Origin: an uncultured Anaerolineae bacterium
GTDB lineage: Bacteria; Chloroflexota; Anaerolineae; Anaerolineales; Villigracilaceae
Reading direction: 5' to 3'
NCBI GenBank assembly: GCA_903854805.1
Contig: CAINXK010000387.1
Location: 1 to 64,000, forward strand
Length of the DNA stretch: 64,000 bases
Part shown: piece by piece, positions 62,690 through 64,000 of the stretch
How the letters are laid out: every line of letters starts with the position of its first letter
How positions within the stretch are numbered: the first letter of the stretch is position 1
The notes under the pieces: generated by a model
The model's input: the letters and a program-made list of their open reading frames with translations, nothing else
The model's database searches: none
Told to the model about the DNA's origin: nothing
Position numbers and translations under genes: made by a program

Positions 62690-64000
62690 ATGCCCAGGCG
62701 TAGTTTGGCCAGACTCTATCGAGATGAGTTTGGCGGTTATTCGTATTCAAAATTCCAACAAGATCTATTGGCTGGTCTAACCGTAGCTGCCGTTGCCTTA
62801 CCTCTGGCACTGGCTTTTGGTGTTGCTTCGGGTGCGTCTGCCGCTGCTGGTTTGGTAACGGCCATTTTGGCCGGGATCGTTATTGGTGCTCTTTCAGGGG
62901 CGCCATATCAAATTTCTGGCCCGACTGGTGCGATGAGTGCTGTGTTAATTGTGCTCGTGCAACGTTACGGGTTGGAGGGGATCTGGGTGGCCGGGCTAAT
63001 TTCCGGCATTTTTCTCCTGATCATTGGCCTGCTAAAGCTTGGACGTTTTATTGCTTTCATTCCATCTGCGGTGATCACAGGTTTTACTTCTGGCATTGCT
63101 TTGATCATATTTATCGGACAGATTGATAATTTCCTGGGGGTTAAGACTCCTGCGAAAGATGCGGCCTTGTTTAAGCTGATTGGTTACCTGCAGGCCGGCT
63201 ATACGCCCGACTGGCATGCCGTCGTTTTGGCGCTGATTGTCATTTTGACCATGGTCTTTTGGCCCAAAAAACTGAATGCACGCTTTCCAGCTTCTTTGCT
63301 TGGCATCATGCTTGCGACAGCCTTGAATGTGATATTGAGCTGGCCTGTTAAAGAAATTGGCGCAATTCCACAGACCCTATTATTGGCAGAGCGCTTTAAC
63401 CCACTGACATTTGATTGGACCAGTCTCCCCGTATTTATCGCTCCGGCGTTAACGATTACTGCGCTCAGTGCGATAGAATCACTTTTGTGCGGGGCAGTGG
63501 CCTCCAATATGACCGGGGTCCGCCTGCAGGCCAATCAGGAATTGGTGGGACAGGGTATCGGTAATATCCTGATTCCTTTTTTTGGCGGTGTTCCTGCTAC
63601 AGCTGCCATTGCGCGCTCAAGTGTGGGTATAAAATCTGGTGGCCAAACACGGCTTGTCAGTATTATTCACGCAGTTGGTTTGTTGCTTTCCATGTTTCTG
63701 CTTGCTCCGGTAATGGCGCGGATACCCCTGGCTGCCCTGGCAGGGGTGTTGATGGTTACCGCTGTGCGCATGAACGAGTGGCATGCCATCCGATTCATGT
63801 TTGGGAAAGTCTTCAAGACAGATATTGCTGCATTTTTGGTGACGATGTTGGCAACGATTACGCTTGATCTTACCCAGGCCATTTTGATCGGTTCGTTGAT
63901 GGCCGGGGCAGTCTTCCTGAATAAAATTGCCAGCATTGAAATCGATGTGCAAGATGTTGACCCAGAAAAGTTAAAAGCCAGGGGTATTGAAACTGCTGGA
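62690..64000 (+). CDS. SulP-family inorganic anion transporter, 3' end outside window
   Basis: 437 codons are visible and the frame is open at the window end. Family marks are the N-terminal LAGLTVAAVALPLALAFGVA, GPTGAMSAVLIVLV, and NMTGVRLQANQELVGQGIGN, with ten or more membrane helices. SulP carriers move sulfate, bicarbonate or other anions; the ion is unknown. The expected C-terminal STAS domain would lie beyond the window. GGGAG lies 9 nt before the ATG. Confidence 0.93.
   Translation, partial: MPRRSLARLYRDEFGGYSYSKFQQDLLAGLTVAAVALPLALAFGVASGASAAAGLVTAILAGIVIGALSGAPYQISGPTGAMSAVLIVLVQRYGLEGIWVAGLISGIFLLIIGLLKLGRFIAFIPSAVITGFTSGIALIIFIGQIDNFLGVKTPAKDAALFKLIGYLQAGYTPDWHAVVLALIVILTMVFWPKKLNARFPASLLGIMLATALNVILSWPVKEIGAIPQTLLLAERFNPLTFDWTSLPVFIAPALTITALSAIESLLCGAVASNMTGVRLQANQELVGQGIGNILIPFFGGVPATAAIARSSVGIKSGGQTRLVSIIHAVGLLLSMFLLAPVMARIPLAALAGVLMVTAVRMNEWHAIRFMFGKVFKTDIAAFLVTMLATITLDLTQAILIGSLMAGAVFLNKIASIEIDVQDVDPEKLKARGIETAG

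Noticed and set aside
1..64000. tRNA, rRNA, CRISPR arrays, insertion sequences, prophage genes
   Set aside because: I looked for T-arm consensus, regularly spaced repeats, transposase or integrase motifs and phage structural genes and found none. Weak or diverged small RNAs cannot be excluded by eye.

Overview
The window looks like a chromosomal segment of a Chloroflexota bacterium, probably class Anaerolineae. The grounds are lipoproteins whose Cys is followed by Pro/Thr/Ala-rich linkers, paired sugar ABC operons of the kind common in these fermenters, a full dcw cluster in mraZ-to-ftsZ order, and small HAAS/PadR and sigma/DegV modules typical of the group. This placement is inferred from protein style, not from a marker gene. 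I see no insertion sequence, prophage, CRISPR array, tRNA or rRNA.

Layout. 1-1831: end of a PKD/Ig-like surface protein. 2049-9406 (+): a ROK regulator, a sugar-binding lipoprotein, two permeases, and two glycosidases without signal peptides (GH66 dextranase-like and GH15 glucoamylase-like), read as an importer and cytoplasmic degrader of alpha-1,6-glucooligosaccharides. 9664-11934 (+): galT-galK (Leloir pathway). 11971-13682 (-): sigma-70/ECF factor, DegV protein, small membrane protein. 14131-23730 (+): uvrA, a LysM membrane protein, rpsT, argS, a cyclic-2,3-diphosphoglycerate-synthetase-like GTPase, and obg. 23898-42089 (-): the dcw cluster mraZ-rsmH-ftsL-ftsI-murF-mraY-murD-ftsW-murG-(CvpA-like)-murC-(65-aa ORF)-murB-ddl-ftsQ-ftsA-ftsZ, then an unknown membrane protein. 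Its promoter carries three MraZ boxes.

42385-54269 is an amino-sugar region. On the minus strand are a LacI regulator, a binding protein, two permeases, a GH4 phospho-glycosidase, a BadF-type sugar kinase, a GH18 lipoprotein and a ChbG/YdjC deacetylase. A SIS-domain sugar-phosphate isomerase/deaminase converges on them from the plus strand. I read this as a PTS-free counterpart of the enterobacterial chitobiose (chb) operon. The LacI gene is fronted by a 51-bp perfect palindrome holding two tandem GTAACCGGTTAC operators.

54586-64000: an HD-GYP response regulator (-), polyphosphate kinase, ribokinase and nucleoside hydrolase (+), a decayed gene fragment, a PadR regulator with a HAAS-domain membrane protein (-), and the start of a SulP anion transporter that runs off the end.

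The two sugar operons share a design: regulator first, then the binding protein, a strong hairpin, and then the permeases. In both, a perfect Shine-Dalgarno core follows the regulator's stop codon with no start codon behind it. Start codons were moved from the longest reading frame where a Shine-Dalgarno sequence or family N-terminus favoured an internal start; each such case is stated.
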